Shown: positions 26,648 through 33,577 of the stretch, in pieces | How positions within the stretch are numbered: position 1 is the stretch's first letter | Layout of the letters: each line of letters opens with the position of its first letter | Assembly (NCBI GenBank): GCA_045599645.1 | Contig: JAZRWI010000089.1 | Coordinates: 1-64,000 of the forward strand | Source of the DNA: RUG334 sp045599645 | GTDB lineage: Bacteria; Muiribacteriota; Ozemobacteria; Ozemobacterales; Ozemobacteraceae | Reading direction: 5' to 3' | Length of the DNA: 64,000 nucleotides | Notes under the pieces: model-generated | Seen by the model: only the letters and a program-made list of their open reading frames with translations | What the model was told of the DNA's origin: nothing | The model's database searches: none | Position numbers and translations under genes: made by a program

Positions 26648-27042
26648 GTATGGCCTTCGGCCAAAGATTTAGCACCGGATAACAGGATGTAGCCGGATAA
26701 AGCAGGCCATTTTTTTTGAGCCTCGGTTTTAGAAGGTTGGTGGTTCGCCCAACCAACTTTCGTATAGTAGTAAGTTGGTTTGGGTAAAGCAGTAATTGCC
26801 TAAGGCTGAGGCTAAAAATCCTGGCTGTTTGGCTGTTTCAGATCCTGCTGGTAAGTATGGCCTTCGGCCAAAGATTTAGCACCGGATAACAGGATGTAGC
26901 CGGATAAAGCAGGCCATTTTTTTGAGCCTCGGTTTTAGAAGGTTGGTGATTCGCCAAACCAACTTTCGTATAGTAGTAAGTTGGTTTGGGTAAAGCAGTA
27001 ATCTCTTAAGGCTGAGGCTAAAATCCTGGCTGTTTGGCTGTT
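26632..27042 (+). repeat. Tandem duplication of about 207 bp after trkH
   Basis: Copy 1 (26632-26838) starts inside the last codons of trkH and copy 2 (26839-27042) repeats it, including the orphan codons and stop. Each copy contains TGGCCTTCGGCCA, a TTC-loop hairpin, and a pair of GGTTGG/CCAACC inverted repeats. The 495-bp gap 26648-27142 has no gene. Confidence 0.85.
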
Positions 27043-27142
27043 CATCCGCTCCTATCCTGTTATCCGTTGCTTGATATGGTTTTATTGACAAGTTTGGGGA
27101 AAATGGCTAGAATTTTAGCATTGAAATTCAAGGAGACTGTGA

Positions 27143-27856
27143 ATGAGAAATTCTAATTGGTTTAAATATTTGGCTTTGCCGGTTGTTTTAGGACTTGCTA
27201 TTGCTGTTCCAAGCATTCTTAGAGCTGAAGAAAAGGTTGTTACTGATAAGATCAACGTTTTCGCAGTAATGTCTGAAAATATCGAAGCTTCTGTAAAGGT
27301 AGCTACTGTTGACCTTAAGGCTACTGAAGATGTAGAAACCTTTGCTCTTAAGGGCTATCAGCCACATTGCACTCTTTATATGACTGCTTATCCACAGGGC
27401 CGTCAGAGATTTGTATCACAGATCGTTAAGAGAATTGCTGCCAAGACTAAGCAGTTCCCAGTTAACACCAAGGGTATCGAAGTTGCTGCCAGTGACTGGC
27501 TGTTTATGGGAATCCAGAACAATGAACAGCTTCAGAGTCTTTGTAATGATGTTGCCAACAGCCTCGCTTTCCTGAGAGCTAAATCAGACTACGTTCCTGA
27601 ATGGGCTAAGAGCATGCCAGCAAAGGTTCAGTGCATCAAGAATTACGGCAGCCCAAATGTATTCTCACAGTTCGACCCGCATCTGACTCTTCTTGCTAAG
27701 TCAGACGGCGAAATGATCAGACGCTTCAAGGCTAACAGCGCCAACAAATACTACGACAAGCCAGTTGAAGGCAAGGTAGTAGCTATTGGTTACGGTCTCG
27801 CAGACCACGACGGCCAGATCAAAGAACCAATCGAAGTTTTCCCATTGGCTGAATAA
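27143..27856 (+). CDS. Exported 2H phosphoesterase (LigT-like)
   Basis: 237 residues, AAGGAG upstream. Residues 1-28 form a signal peptide ending in RAE. Two HxT motifs 105 residues apart, His75-Cys-Thr77 and His180-Leu-Thr182, each in a hydrophobic strand, are the signature of the 2H phosphoesterase superfamily, which includes 2',5' RNA ligase/cyclic phosphodiesterases. Most members are cytoplasmic and act on RNA ends or cyclic nucleotides; an exported one is unusual. Codon use is strongly biased, suggesting high expression. A strong terminator follows. Confidence 0.7.
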   Translation: MRNSNWFKYLALPVVLGLAIAVPSILRAEEKVVTDKINVFAVMSENIEASVKVATVDLKATEDVETFALKGYQPHCTLYMTAYPQGRQRFVSQIVKRIAAKTKQFPVNTKGIEVAASDWLFMGIQNNEQLQSLCNDVANSLAFLRAKSDYVPEWAKSMPAKVQCIKNYGSPNVFSQFDPHLTLLAKSDGEMIRRFKANSANKYYDKPVEGKVVAIGYGLADHDGQIKEPIEVFPLAE

Positions 27857-27863
27857 TCTCGTT

Positions 27864-27898
27864 AAAAAAAAGGCTCCACTTCGTGGGGCCTTTTTTTT
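27864..27898 (+). terminator. Rho-independent terminator
   Basis: GGCTCCAC (27872-27879), loop TTC, GTGGGGCC (27883-27890), then eight T. The core CCACTTCGTGG is the same word used in the hairpin array at 31534-31719. Confidence 0.9.
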
Positions 27899-28128
27899 GT
27901 GAAGTAAGCTTCGCTAGTGGAATTGCTTCGCAGAGAAGATATGTAAATTGTGTATTGTGAATTAGGTTAGTCCGAGAAGTGAGTTAAAGCAGCAGAAAAC
28001 CAACACACTCAATTATGCATTATGAATTCTGCATTATGCATTCGGTTAGTCTGACCAAGCCTCTTGACGCACTTAAACAGAGCAGATATAGTTCTCCATT
28101 CTCCATTCTCCATTCTCCACAAGGTATG
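27899..28128. repeat. Degenerate TTC-loop hairpins and heptamer runs
   Basis: After the terminator come decayed GCTTCGC hairpins with GTGAAG/GTGGAA spacers (27899-27935), then 7-bp units ATTGTGT/ATTGTGA, GCATTAT/GAATTCT and four CTCCATT near 28093-28119. No gene. Confidence 0.65.
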
Positions 28129-28137
28129 TGGTATAAT
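28129..28137 (+). promoter_or_regulatory. Extended -10 promoter for the Fic gene
   Basis: TGGTATAAT, TATAAT at 28132-28137, 30 bp upstream of ATG 28168; no clear -35. Confidence 0.55.
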
Positions 28138-28167
28138 ATTCTATACAACTAAGTAAGGGGTGATGGT

Positions 28168-28917
28168 ATGACTGATTACGAAAAGGCTTTGGAGCTTTGG
28201 CATAGAAAGAATATTACAAATGATGCAGAGTTGGCTGAGGCTTTGAATGGTCATGCTATTTCTTTTGCTTACCACTCTGGAAAAATTGAAAACGATAGTA
28301 TTACGTTCAATGACACTAGAGAAATTTTTGACCATGATGGTGTTACAGCATATACTGGTGATTTGAAGACTCTTTTTGAAATAAGAAATTCGAAGGCTGC
28401 AAGTGAATTGCTGCTAGTGGCTTTTAATGAAAGAAGAAAACTAGATGAGCAACTAGTAAAAGAATTTCAGTTTAATCTGACCCAGAATACCTATGATACA
28501 AGACGATATAGCATTGGTGAACGACCAGGAGAATACAAAAAGCATGACTATGTAACTGGTCGCGAAGAAATAGGTGCTGCTCCGGAAGATGTTCAAGAGG
28601 AAATGGCTGAGCTACTTGAAGAACTTAACGATATTGAAGAAGGTAAAGAGCTGATTGCTGCAGCATATTTTCATGCAAAATTTGAAAACATTCACCCTTT
28701 TGCTGATGGAAATGGAAGAACCGGGCGTATTTTAATGAATTATATTCTTATTGTTCACAATCATCCTCCTGTCACAATCCACGAAGAAGACAGAAAAGAA
28801 TACTATGATGCTTTAGAAGCCTGGGATCGTGATCAGGAACTTAAACCCCTGATAGAATTTTTGCGCCAGCAAACAGTCAAAACCTGGTCCAAACAGCTAA
28901 AAAAGCTCAAAGTCTAA
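28168..28917 (+). CDS. Fic-domain protein, class II (N-terminal inhibitory helix)
   Basis: 249 residues, AGGGG upstream. The catalytic loop HPFADGNGRTGR begins at His176 and is complete, so AMP transfer (or a related nucleotidyl transfer) to a target hydroxyl is expected. The inhibitory motif [S/T]xxxE[G/N] is present as SGKIEN (Ser37-Asn42), placing it with class II Fic proteins that keep themselves off. Cytoplasmic. It stands alone with its own promoter. Confidence 0.9.
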   Translation: MTDYEKALELWHRKNITNDAELAEALNGHAISFAYHSGKIENDSITFNDTREIFDHDGVTAYTGDLKTLFEIRNSKAASELLLVAFNERRKLDEQLVKEFQFNLTQNTYDTRRYSIGERPGEYKKHDYVTGREEIGAAPEDVQEEMAELLEELNDIEEGKELIAAAYFHAKFENIHPFADGNGRTGRILMNYILIVHNHPPVTIHEEDRKEYYDALEAWDRDQELKPLIEFLRQQTVKTWSKQLKKLKV

Positions 28918-28923
28918 TAGAGA

Positions 28924-29088
28924 CTAGAGTTTGAAGTATCTTTGATTGCGGCTGGTGGGTTTGTCTGGGAATTTCATTCTGACAAGCTTTGATTTTATTG
29001 CTGGACTTAGATTGTAAACAATATCTTGCGTATTTATGACGTCGTAACAGAGAAACCCGATTGGATTTATTTTAGTTGGGGTTGCAGG
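28924..29088 (-). pseudogene. Possible gene remnant downstream of fic
   Basis: A minus-strand frame without usable start runs to a TAG at 28924-28926 and encodes about 54 residues of ordinary composition (for example YDVINTQDIVYNL, LVRMKFPDKPTS). I do not recognise it and it could be chance. Confidence 0.25.
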
Positions 29089-29105
29089 TCACTTTAAAAA
29101 AATTG

Positions 29106-29134
29106 TTGAAAATGATTGTGGAATGTTCTAATCT
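29106..29134 (+). promoter_or_regulatory. Promoter for the nfnAB-type operon
   Basis: TTGAAA (29106-29111), 17 nt, TAATCT (29129-29134), giving a leader of about 90 nt. The rest of the gap 28918-29230 shows nothing else certain. Confidence 0.55.
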
Positions 29135-29230
29135 AAAAAGACGGAGAACTAGTTTCGGTAAGGAATGATTGAGTTAAATGAGTGGTATTTCCCCTGTGCC
29201 GAAAAATTAAGCTGGTTCTGAGAGAACGAA

Positions 29231-30043
29231 ATGTACAAAATTGTAGAAAAGCAACAGCTGTCAGAAAATGTTTTCAAGTTTTTGGTTGAAGCTCCTCTAA
29301 TTGCAAAGTCACGCAAGCCAGGTAACTTCATCATTTTGAGAATGGGCGAAAAGGGCGAAAGAATTCCTTTGACTATCGTTGATTCAGATACTGAAAAAGG
29401 CACTATTACCCTTATTGCACAGAAGGTTGGCTATAGCTCAACAAAGTTCTGTAACATGCAGGTTGGCGAATGTTTGACTGACCTTGTAGGCCCACTTGGC
29501 AAACCAACAAAAATCGAAAAGGTTGGCACCTTCATGGGTATGGGCGGTGGTGTTGGTAATGCTCCACTTCTTCCAATCGTAAAGGCTATGAAGGAAGCAG
29601 GCAACAAAGTAATCACTATTCTTGCGGCCAGAACCAAAGATCTCATTATTCTTGAAGACGAACTTCGCAAATATTCTGATGAAGTAATTATCATGACAGA
29701 TGACGGCTCTTACGGCATGAAGGGTAATGTTACTGTAGGCGCTGAAATGGTTATGAAGCGTGAAAAGGTTGATGAATGTATTGCTATCGGCCCAGCTATC
29801 ATGATGAAATTTGCTGCTCTCAAAACCAAGGAATATGGCGTTCCAACTCAGTGCAGCCTCAATACTATCATGGTTGACGGCACTGGTATGTGCGGTGCTT
29901 GTCGTGTAACTGTTGGCGGCCAGACTAAGTTCACATGTGTTGATGGTCCGGAATTTGACGCACATCAGGTCGACTTTGATGAAATGCTTTCTCGCTTAAG
30001 ATGCTACAAAGCAGAAGAAGACCAGGCTAAGGCAAAACTTTAA
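29231..30043 (+). CDS. NfnA-type FAD/[2Fe-2S] subunit (sulfide dehydrogenase beta / ferredoxin:NADP reductase)
   Basis: 270 residues. A ferredoxin-reductase FAD domain (RIPLTIVD, about 47-54) is followed by a nucleotide domain with GMGGGVGNAPLLP (about 103-115) and a C-terminal [2Fe-2S] site with Cys222, Cys225 and Cys237 in GMCGACRV and FTCVDGPEFD. Together with the next gene it matches electron-bifurcating NfnAB or SudAB: reduced ferredoxin plus NADH reducing two NADP, or related reactions. Strongly biased codons indicate high expression. 23 bp separate it from its partner. Confidence 0.85.
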   Translation: MYKIVEKQQLSENVFKFLVEAPLIAKSRKPGNFIILRMGEKGERIPLTIVDSDTEKGTITLIAQKVGYSSTKFCNMQVGECLTDLVGPLGKPTKIEKVGTFMGMGGGVGNAPLLPIVKAMKEAGNKVITILAARTKDLIILEDELRKYSDEVIIMTDDGSYGMKGNVTVGAEMVMKREKVDECIAIGPAIMMKFAALKTKEYGVPTQCSLNTIMVDGTGMCGACRVTVGGQTKFTCVDGPEFDAHQVDFDEMLSRLRCYKAEEDQAKAKL

Positions 30044-30066
30044 TTCAAAGTCGAGGAACAAAAATT

Positions 30067-31512
30067 ATGACATGGCGTGAAGAACTTAAAAATAAGACCC
30101 CAATGAAAGAACGCACTGCTATTGAACGCGTTAAGATGAACGAAGTTGCACCGGCAGAACGTATTAAATCTCAGACTATCGAAGTTAATACCGGCCTCAC
30201 TAAAGAACAGGCTATGGTAGAAGCTAAGCGCTGCATGGACTGCCCAAATCACCCATGCACCAGCGGTTGTCCAGTAGGCATCGATATTCCAAGATTTGTT
30301 AAGAATATTGAACGCGGCGAATTTCAGGAAGCTGCTGCAGTTCTTAAGGAATTCAGCGCTCTTCCAGCAGTTTGTGGCCGTGTTTGCCCACAGGAAAAGC
30401 AGTGTGAATCTCAGTGCACTTACCTGAAGATGAAAAAGCCGGCAGTTGCTATCGGTTATCTCGAACGCTTTGCCGCTGACTATGAACGTTTGAACGGTAT
30501 CGAACCAAAGCTTCCAAAGATTGAAAAGAAGAACGGCATCAAGGTTGCAGCCGTTGGCTCAGGCCCATCAGCTCTCTCTTTTGCTGGTGACATGGCTAAG
30601 GCTGGCTATGATGTAACCGTATTCGAAGCTCTCCACGAAATCGGTGGCGTTCTTAAATATGGTATTCCGGAATTCCGTCTTCCAAACTCAATCGTTGACC
30701 TTGAACTTGCTAACCTTGCAAAGCTTGGCGTTAAGTTCGAAAAGAACTTCGTTGTAGGCAGAACTGCAAGCTTCGAAGACCTTAAGGCTCAGGGCTTCAA
30801 GGCTTTCTACGTAGGTTCTGGCGCAGGTTTCCCGAACTTCATGAATATTCCTGGTGAAAACCTCAACGGCGTTATGTCTTCTAACGAATATCTCACCCGT
30901 GTAAACCTCATGGGTGCTAACCGTGAAGACACAGATACCCCGGTTCTCAAGGGCAAGACTGTTGTGGTTGTTGGTGGTGGTAACACCGCTATGGACTCTG
31001 TAAGAACCTCTAAGCGCCTTGGTGCTGAACGTTCAATCATCGTTTACAGACGTTCTGAAGTTGAAATGCCGGCTCGTCTTGAAGAAGTCAAGCACGCCAA
31101 AGAAGAAGGCGTTGAATTCATGACTCTTCATAACCCAATCGAATATATTGCTGGTGAAAACGGCAGAGTTGCCAAGGTTCGTCTCCAGAAGATGGAACTT
31201 GGTGAACCAGACGAAAAGGGTCGCCGCAAACCGGTTGAAATTCCTGGCGCAATCGAAGAACTCGACGTTGACATCGTTGTTGTTGCTATCGGTGTTTCTC
31301 CAAACCCATTGATTCCAAGCTGTCTGCCAGATCTCAAGCAGGGTCGCAAGGGCACTATCGAAGTAAACGAAGAAAACAATCAGGCTTCTATGGAAGAAAT
31401 CTTCGCTGGTGGCGACATTGTTCGTGGTGGCGCAACTGTTATTCTTGCCATGGGTGACGGTCGCCGTGCCGCAGCAGGGATGGATAAATACCTGCGCGAA
31501 AAATACATGTAA
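30067..31512 (+). CDS. NfnB-type / glutamate synthase small-subunit-like flavoprotein
   Basis: 481 residues. N-terminal Cys-rich region CMDCPNHPCTSGCPVG and CGRVCPQEKQCESQC binds two [4Fe-4S] clusters; VGSGPSALSFAG (about 159) is the FAD motif and VVVVGGGNTAMD (about 301) the pyridine-nucleotide motif; GDIVRGGATVILAMGDGR near the end is typical. Without a glutamate synthase large subunit and next to NfnA, an NfnB/SudA role is more likely than glutamate synthesis. Followed by the hairpin array and a terminator. Confidence 0.88.
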   Translation: MTWREELKNKTPMKERTAIERVKMNEVAPAERIKSQTIEVNTGLTKEQAMVEAKRCMDCPNHPCTSGCPVGIDIPRFVKNIERGEFQEAAAVLKEFSALPAVCGRVCPQEKQCESQCTYLKMKKPAVAIGYLERFAADYERLNGIEPKLPKIEKKNGIKVAAVGSGPSALSFAGDMAKAGYDVTVFEALHEIGGVLKYGIPEFRLPNSIVDLELANLAKLGVKFEKNFVVGRTASFEDLKAQGFKAFYVGSGAGFPNFMNIPGENLNGVMSSNEYLTRVNLMGANREDTDTPVLKGKTVVVVGGGNTAMDSVRTSKRLGAERSIIVYRRSEVEMPARLEEVKHAKEEGVEFMTLHNPIEYIAGENGRVAKVRLQKMELGEPDEKGRRKPVEIPGAIEELDVDIVVVAIGVSPNPLIPSCLPDLKQGRKGTIEVNEENNQASMEEIFAGGDIVRGGATVILAMGDGRRAAAGMDKYLREKYM

Positions 31513-31533
31513 TGTATTTTTCGCACGTGAAAA

Positions 31534-31719
31534 CTTGCTTCGCAAGAGTGAATGCCACTTCGTGGCGTGAAAAAGTCTTCGACTAGTGAAAACAGCTTCG
31601 CTGCGTGAAAACAGCTTCGCTGTGTGAAAACAGTTTCGTGGCGTGAAAACAGCTTCGCTGCGTGAAGACTTGCTTCGCAAGAGTGAATACCACTTCGTGG
31701 CGTGAAAGCAGCTTCGCTG
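31534..31719. repeat. Array of about ten TTC-loop mini-hairpins, 19-bp period
   Basis: Units are an 11-bp (or 13-bp) hairpin N4-TTC-N4 plus an 8-bp spacer such as CGTGAAAA or AGTGAATG. Stems include CTTGC/GCAAG, CCAC/GTGG, AGTC/GACT and CAGC/GCTG, so stem bases change together while the loop and spacer stay. It fills the 3' region of the nfnB-type gene. Confidence 0.9.
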
Positions 31720-31734
31720 TGTTGTGGATAAGAT

Positions 31735-31765
31735 CGCCTCTGAACGTTGTTCAGGGGCGTTTTTG
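31735..31765 (+). terminator. Rho-independent terminator
   Basis: CGCCTCTGAAC pairs with GTTCAGGGGCG (11 bp, loop GTT) followed by TTTTTG. It ends transcription through the hairpin array. Confidence 0.85.
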
Positions 31766-31767
31766 TT

Positions 31768-31812
31768 AGCTTCCAGCTTCAGGCTTCCAGCTTCTGGCTT
31801 CCAGTTTTCCGA
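31768..31812. repeat. Short heptamer run (AGCTTCC/GGCTTCT)
   Basis: About six 7-bp units between the terminator and the GNAT gene. Confidence 0.7.
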
Positions 31813-31824
31813 CTTTCAGCTTAT

Positions 31825-32283
31825 ATGAATGATGAATTATTAAAAGAAATCATGACCTTTGAGGAAAAGGTGTTTGCCTGCCCATCAGAGCGGTTTACAA
31901 AGAGAAGTTTAAAGAATCTTATAAACTCTGACAGGGCTTATTGCGTAATTCTAAGAGATGACAACCAAGAAATATATGGCTGGATTGCTGGTTTTATGCG
32001 AAATTTTAAGGTTACTTCCGGTAGAATTTGTAAAATAGCCGTAAGAGAGGATTGTAGAGGGAAGGGTATCGGCTCCTGGCTGTTAAAGCAGGTCGAAATT
32101 TATTTTAAATCAAATGGCATGCAGAAAATCTGTGCTGAGGTCAGAGAAAGTAACTCCCCGTCATTGAAAATGTTTAAGAAAAATGGCTATAAGCAGACAG
32201 AAACCCTTTATGGATATTACCCCAACCAGACAGATGGCATAGATCTTGAAAATGGCATAAAACTCTGGAAAAGCAGTATTTAA
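31825..32283 (+). CDS. GNAT N-acetyltransferase (RimI-like)
   Basis: 152 residues from ATG 31825; the open frame extends upstream only through heptamer repeats, so the longer version is unlikely. The acetyl-CoA loop is REDCRGKGIGSWLL (about 72-85) and ESNSPSLKMFKKNGYK is the typical GNAT C-terminal motif. Substrate unknown, possibly a protein N-terminus or small amine. No good ribosome site is seen, and the gene begins 60 bp after the previous terminator. Confidence 0.8.
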   Translation: MNDELLKEIMTFEEKVFACPSERFTKRSLKNLINSDRAYCVILRDDNQEIYGWIAGFMRNFKVTSGRICKIAVREDCRGKGIGSWLLKQVEIYFKSNGMQKICAEVRESNSPSLKMFKKNGYKQTETLYGYYPNQTDGIDLENGIKLWKSSI

Positions 32284-32348
32284 TCTGCCATTTTTAAGAA
32301 CAGCTGCTTCTTATGAGCTACGCTTCAAAGAAGCAACTGAGGTTTGCC

Positions 32349-32552
32349 TTATTCTGGGTCGTCGTTATCTGGTCCCCAGGACAACTGCTGTTTGTTTTCA
32401 ATAAAAGCGTCTTGCATTGTTCCACCAGGAAGAGATGAGCCTCTACTGAAATTATGGAAATCCCTGCTGTTAGACTGATTTATGCTGTCAGCAATTTTTA
32501 CGCCATAACTAAAATTATTTTCTTTTTTATTGAGCAATAATTTACTGTACAT
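32349..32552 (-). CDS. Small protein of unknown function (67 aa)
   Basis: Not similar to anything I recognise: hydrophilic, N/S/K/D-rich, no cysteine, ending in WGPDNDDPE, with a PGG in the middle. The gene is credible because AGGAG stands 8 nt before the ATG and a strong promoter (TTGACG, 17 nt, TAATAT at 32584-32612) lies about 30 bp further upstream. Could be a small secreted or regulatory peptide, but there is no signal peptide. Confidence 0.6.
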   Translation of the reverse strand: MYSKLLLNKKENNFSYGVKIADSINQSNSRDFHNFSRGSSLPGGTMQDAFIENKQQLSWGPDNDDPE

Positions 32553-32583
32553 AACATTCTCCTTTTTGTTTGTTTATAACTTA

Positions 32584-32612
32584 ATATTAGTCTTAAATCG
32601 GCTAATCGTCAA
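32584..32612 (-). promoter_or_regulatory. Promoter for the 67-aa gene
   Basis: TTGACG (32607-32612) and TAATAT (32584-32589) with a 17-nt spacer on the minus strand. Confidence 0.7.
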
Positions 32613-32691
32613 CAGTACCGAAGATGTGCGGGAGGCAGGAAACTGAGAGAATGAATAGATTTGCTAGCTATTTTAAAGCAGCTATAAAGAA

Positions 32692-33096
32692 TCATTCAAT
32701 GGGAGGGACTTTATAAATCTTGTCTTTGTAATTTTTCCAGACAGATTCCATTTTAGATTTGGCCTCTGGTTTTTCGCTATATATAAAGTACATACCTGCA
32801 TAATACCCAACAAGTATAACACCGTTCGTTAAATTAAAATCACTGATTATATATGCTGTAATTGGATAAAATGTAAAAATAAAAAAAATAAAAAGGAACG
32901 TTCTGAAACAACCGCCTTCTATCTGGGAAAACTTTTTCAGTTCATCGTTTTCTAAGGTGTATTTATATGTGCGGCAATTCCTGGTTTCATTTACTTCGTA
33001 ATAAAGAGCGGAATCCTGAACCCAGAATTTAGACAGCAGCAGTTCTTCATCAGAGCATTTGCTAACGTCTATTTGAGGATTTGGATTTTTTATCAT
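32692..33096 (-). CDS. Small membrane protein of unknown function
   Basis: 134 residues. A hydrophilic N-terminal 60 residues precede two hydrophobic segments (about 65-83, aromatic-rich, and 88-106), then a basic tail with KNYKDKIYKVPP. Cytoplasmic ends and a two-pass membrane topology are inferred. AGGTAG precedes the ATG. No family recognised. Confidence 0.65.
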   Translation of the reverse strand: MIKNPNPQIDVSKCSDEELLLSKFWVQDSALYYEVNETRNCRTYKYTLENDELKKFSQIEGGCFRTFLFIFFIFTFYPITAYIISDFNLTNGVILVGYYAGMYFIYSEKPEAKSKMESVWKNYKDKIYKVPPIE

Positions 33097-33259
33097 TTTA
33101 TTCTACCTGAAAGTTTGTTTATTAATTCCGAAATACATGCGAATTATCTAGACTCTTGTAAAGCTGTTTTAGAATAAATAATCTTATTTTTCATTGTGCT
33201 TTCTGGCAAAATAAGCTTTAACTTCTGAGCCGGATAGCCAACCTTTTTCTTACTATTTA

Positions 33260-33288
33260 AGTATAATTGATTTGCAATAGCGTATCAA
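33260..33288 (-). promoter_or_regulatory. Promoter upstream of the 134-aa membrane protein
   Basis: TTGATA (33283-33288), 17 nt, TATACT (33260-33265). It implies a leader of about 155 nt. The rest of gap 33097-33390 shows nothing else. Confidence 0.65.
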
Positions 33289-33390
33289 TATGTGTATGTT
33301 AAAATTACGAAGGAAGTTACGAATAATTGATTGAAATTTGTATTATAGCACTTTGGCTTTTTGTAAGCATGATAGAGAAAACAAGTAATA

Positions 33391-33420
33391 AAAAAGCCTC
33401 GTTCGTATGAACGAGGCTTT
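33391..33420 (-). terminator. Terminator of the tRNA-Leu gene
   Basis: GCCTCGTTC pairs with GAACGAGGC (33396-33417), followed on the minus strand by a T run. Confidence 0.9.
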
Positions 33421-33423
33421 CGG

Positions 33424-33508
33424 TGCCGGAAGTCGGGGTCGAACCGACACGCCTTTAAGGGGCGCGGGATTTTGAGTCCCGTGCGTCTGCCAATTCCGCC
33501 ATTCCGGC
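33424..33508 (-). tRNA. tRNA-Leu (anticodon CAA)
   Basis: On the minus strand the sequence starts GCCGGAA and ends TTCCGGC plus discriminator A, folds as a class II tRNA with a long variable arm, has the loop CTCAAAA (anticodon CAA, reading UUG) and the T-loop GGTTCGACC. The 3' CCA is not encoded (CCG follows the discriminator). Confidence 0.95.
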
Positions 33509-33519
33509 GCGGTGGTTAG

Positions 33520-33548
33520 AATATATCATATCTAACCTTTAAAAGCAA
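33520..33548 (-). promoter_or_regulatory. Promoter of the tRNA-Leu gene
   Basis: TTGCTT (33543-33548), 17 nt, TATATT (33520-33525), 12 bp before the tRNA. Confidence 0.65.
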
Positions 33549-33577
33549 TATTTTTTTGTTTTTTAGTATTAACGGTT

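Noticed and set aside
30067..31512. Glutamate synthase small subunit (gltD) as the primary call
   Set aside because: No large subunit is present and the preceding gene is an NfnA-type subunit, so the electron-transfer role is more likely.
31534..31719. Hairpins read as stable C(UUCG)G tetraloops
   Set aside because: The pairing extends to the C and G next to TTC (for example CAGC-TTC-GCTG), so the loop is three bases, not the UUCG tetraloop.
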